Shown in pieces: positions 63,084 through 64,000 of a stretch of 64,000 nt of DNA. The stretch comes from Massilia eurypsychrophila (GTDB lineage Bacteria > Pseudomonadota > Gammaproteobacteria > Burkholderiales > Burkholderiaceae_D): assembly GCF_002760655.1 (NCBI RefSeq), contig NZ_PDOC01000007.1, forward strand, positions 62,001 through 126,000. Reading direction: 5' to 3'. A program made the translations under genes and the position numbers. Positions within the stretch are counted from its first letter, which is position 1; every line of letters starts with the position of its first letter. The notes beneath the pieces were generated by a model. The model searched no databases and was not told the origin of the DNA. It saw only the letters and a program-made list of their open reading frames with translations.

Positions 63084-64000
63084 TCATGCCAGCTTTGCTG
63101 CGAATATCGTCTGAGCTTCGGTTCCTTCGTACATCGATTCGATCAGCGCCGCGCGCCGTGTCAGCACGGCAGCCTGGTTGACCGACCCCTTGTCGGTCAG
63201 CTCGCGCTGGTCGATCGACGGCGGCTCCGCCAGCAGCAGCAGGCGGTCGACCCGCGTAGCCGATCCACTGGCGTCGGCGTTGAGGGCGTCGACCAGCTGC
63301 TGGAAAAATGCGCGCACCGGCGCGCTTGCCAGCACGTCGGAAGCGCTTGCGCCGGCCGGCAGGCCTGACAACGCGTGGCAGTTCTCCTGCCGCGGAAAAA
63401 TCAGCAGACCGATGGCGTCGCGGTCGATGCCGGTGACCACCGCCTCCATCACGTACGGCGCGCCCTGGCTGATGACGCGCGCCCGCAGCGGCCCGACGCT
63501 GACGAATGTTCCGGTGCTGAGCTTGAAGTCTTCGGCGATGCGGCCGTCGAACATGAAGCCGAGCTCCGGGTGCTGGTCGTCGGCGAAGCGCAGCGCGTCG
63601 CCGGTGCGGTAAAAGCCGTCGTCGTCGAACGCTTCAGCGGTCAGGCCAGGCGCGCGCCAGTAGCCGGGCGTTACATGGGGGCCGTGGAAACGCGCTTCCA
63701 TCTTGGCGCCGACCGGCACCAGCTTGACCTTGCAGCCAGGCGCGGGAACGCCGACGTAGCCTGCCTTGACGATGGCGCCGGTGCCGAAGGTGCAGGACGG
63801 CGACGTCTCGGTCATGCCAAGCCCGGTCATAATGCGGATCGATTCGCCGCAATGGGCCACGGCGATGGCGTCGAGCCGATCCCACGCCGCCTGCGACAGG
63901 CCGGCGCCGGCGCAGAAGAACAGCTTCACGCGCGAGAAGAACGTCTCGCGCAGCGCCGCGTCGCGTTCCAGCGCTTCGGTCAGCATCTCCCAGCCTTTCG
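63084..64000 (-). CDS. Feruloyl-CoA-synthase-like AMP-binding enzyme, C-terminal part
   Basis: The last 304 or so codons of an acyl-adenylate-forming enzyme; the 5' part is outside the window. Seen: KLFFCAGAGLSQAAWDRLD, MTGLGMTETSPSCTF (the adenylation core TGxGMTET), FDDDGFYRTGDALRF and FDGRIAEDFKLSTGTFVSVG. DFKLSTGTFVSVGPLR is typical of feruloyl-CoA synthases, which start degradation of ferulate and related lignin-derived acids. It leads into the substrate-binding protein gene, suggesting an aromatic-acid uptake and catabolism operon. Confidence 0.85.
   Translation of the reverse strand, partial: KGWEMLTEALERDAALRETFFSRVKLFFCAGAGLSQAAWDRLDAIAVAHCGESIRIMTGLGMTETSPSCTFGTGAIVKAGYVGVPAPGCKVKLVPVGAKMEARFHGPHVTPGYWRAPGLTAEAFDDDGFYRTGDALRFADDQHPELGFMFDGRIAEDFKLSTGTFVSVGPLRARVISQGAPYVMEAVVTGIDRDAIGLLIFPRQENCHALSGLPAGASASDVLASAPVRAFFQQLVDALNADASGSATRVDRLLLLAEPPSIDQRELTDKGSVNQAAVLTRRAALIESMYEGTEAQTIFAAKLA

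Overview
The window looks like chromosome of a high-GC betaproteobacterium of the Oxalobacteraceae (Massilia / Duganella / Janthinobacterium type). This is inferred from the housekeeping blocks (rng-maf-rlmH-rsfS-nadD-hemF, purD-yebC), the protein style, and short GGGGTC...GACCCC palindromes between genes. No rRNA, CRISPR array, intact prophage or insertion sequence was seen. One tRNA gene, tRNA-Thr(CGT), is present.

Layout. 1-13.5 kb is core: ribonuclease G (cut by the left edge), Maf, RlmH, RsfS, NadD, HemF, PurD and YebC on the minus strand, then an EamA transporter, methylglyoxal synthase, quinone oxidoreductase, a DUF4136 lipoprotein, aminopeptidase N and fructose-bisphosphatase. At 13.5-15.4 kb, just past tRNA-Thr, lies decayed DNA: a broken fic gene that still has two neat palindromic operators, a DUF1311/LprI-like gene joined to its truncated end, and a small possible mobilisation-gene remnant. 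15.4-29.2 kb is a sulfur region: DUF302 lipoprotein, ArsR regulator, soxCD-pseudoazurin-soxYZ-soxAX-soxB, a thioredoxin-like protein, a SoxH-like hydrolase and a DsrE protein. After it comes a persulfide module (ETHE1-type dioxygenase, TauE exporter, two YeeE/YedE proteins, a BigR/SqrR-type ArsR sensor) with divergent DUF442 and DUF302 genes. Together these can oxidise thiosulfate in the periplasm and clear sulfane sulfur and sulfite from the cytoplasm.

29.2-38 kb holds a chemoreceptor, a solute-binding-like protein, and a tetR-hlyD-ftsX-ABC-cytochrome c'-OMF efflux operon. 38.3-41.2 kb holds a copper (OprC-like) TonB receptor broken by one frameshift and one stop codon, next to a DUF2946 gene. 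41.3-47.4 kb is an iron-uptake block: Fur box, siderophore receptor, PepSY protein, second TonB receptor. Then come a second TauE protein and galT.

49.6-54.7 kb is the most interesting part: a bacteriocin-type export operon with an HlyD adaptor, a double-glycine, glycine-rich precursor peptide, two tandem paralogous membrane proteins of no family I recognise (candidate immunity or accessory factors), and a C39-peptidase ABC transporter. 54.7-60.7 kb mixes intact genes (glpQ-like, corA, DUF2244) with gene debris: a decayed copy of the PepSY/receptor pair, a truncated choice-of-anchor-like gene, a ctaD gene reduced to its two ends, and an SDR fragment. The window closes with a MipA/OmpV protein, a branched-chain-type ABC substrate-binding protein and the C-terminal part of a feruloyl-CoA-synthase-like enzyme cut by the right edge.
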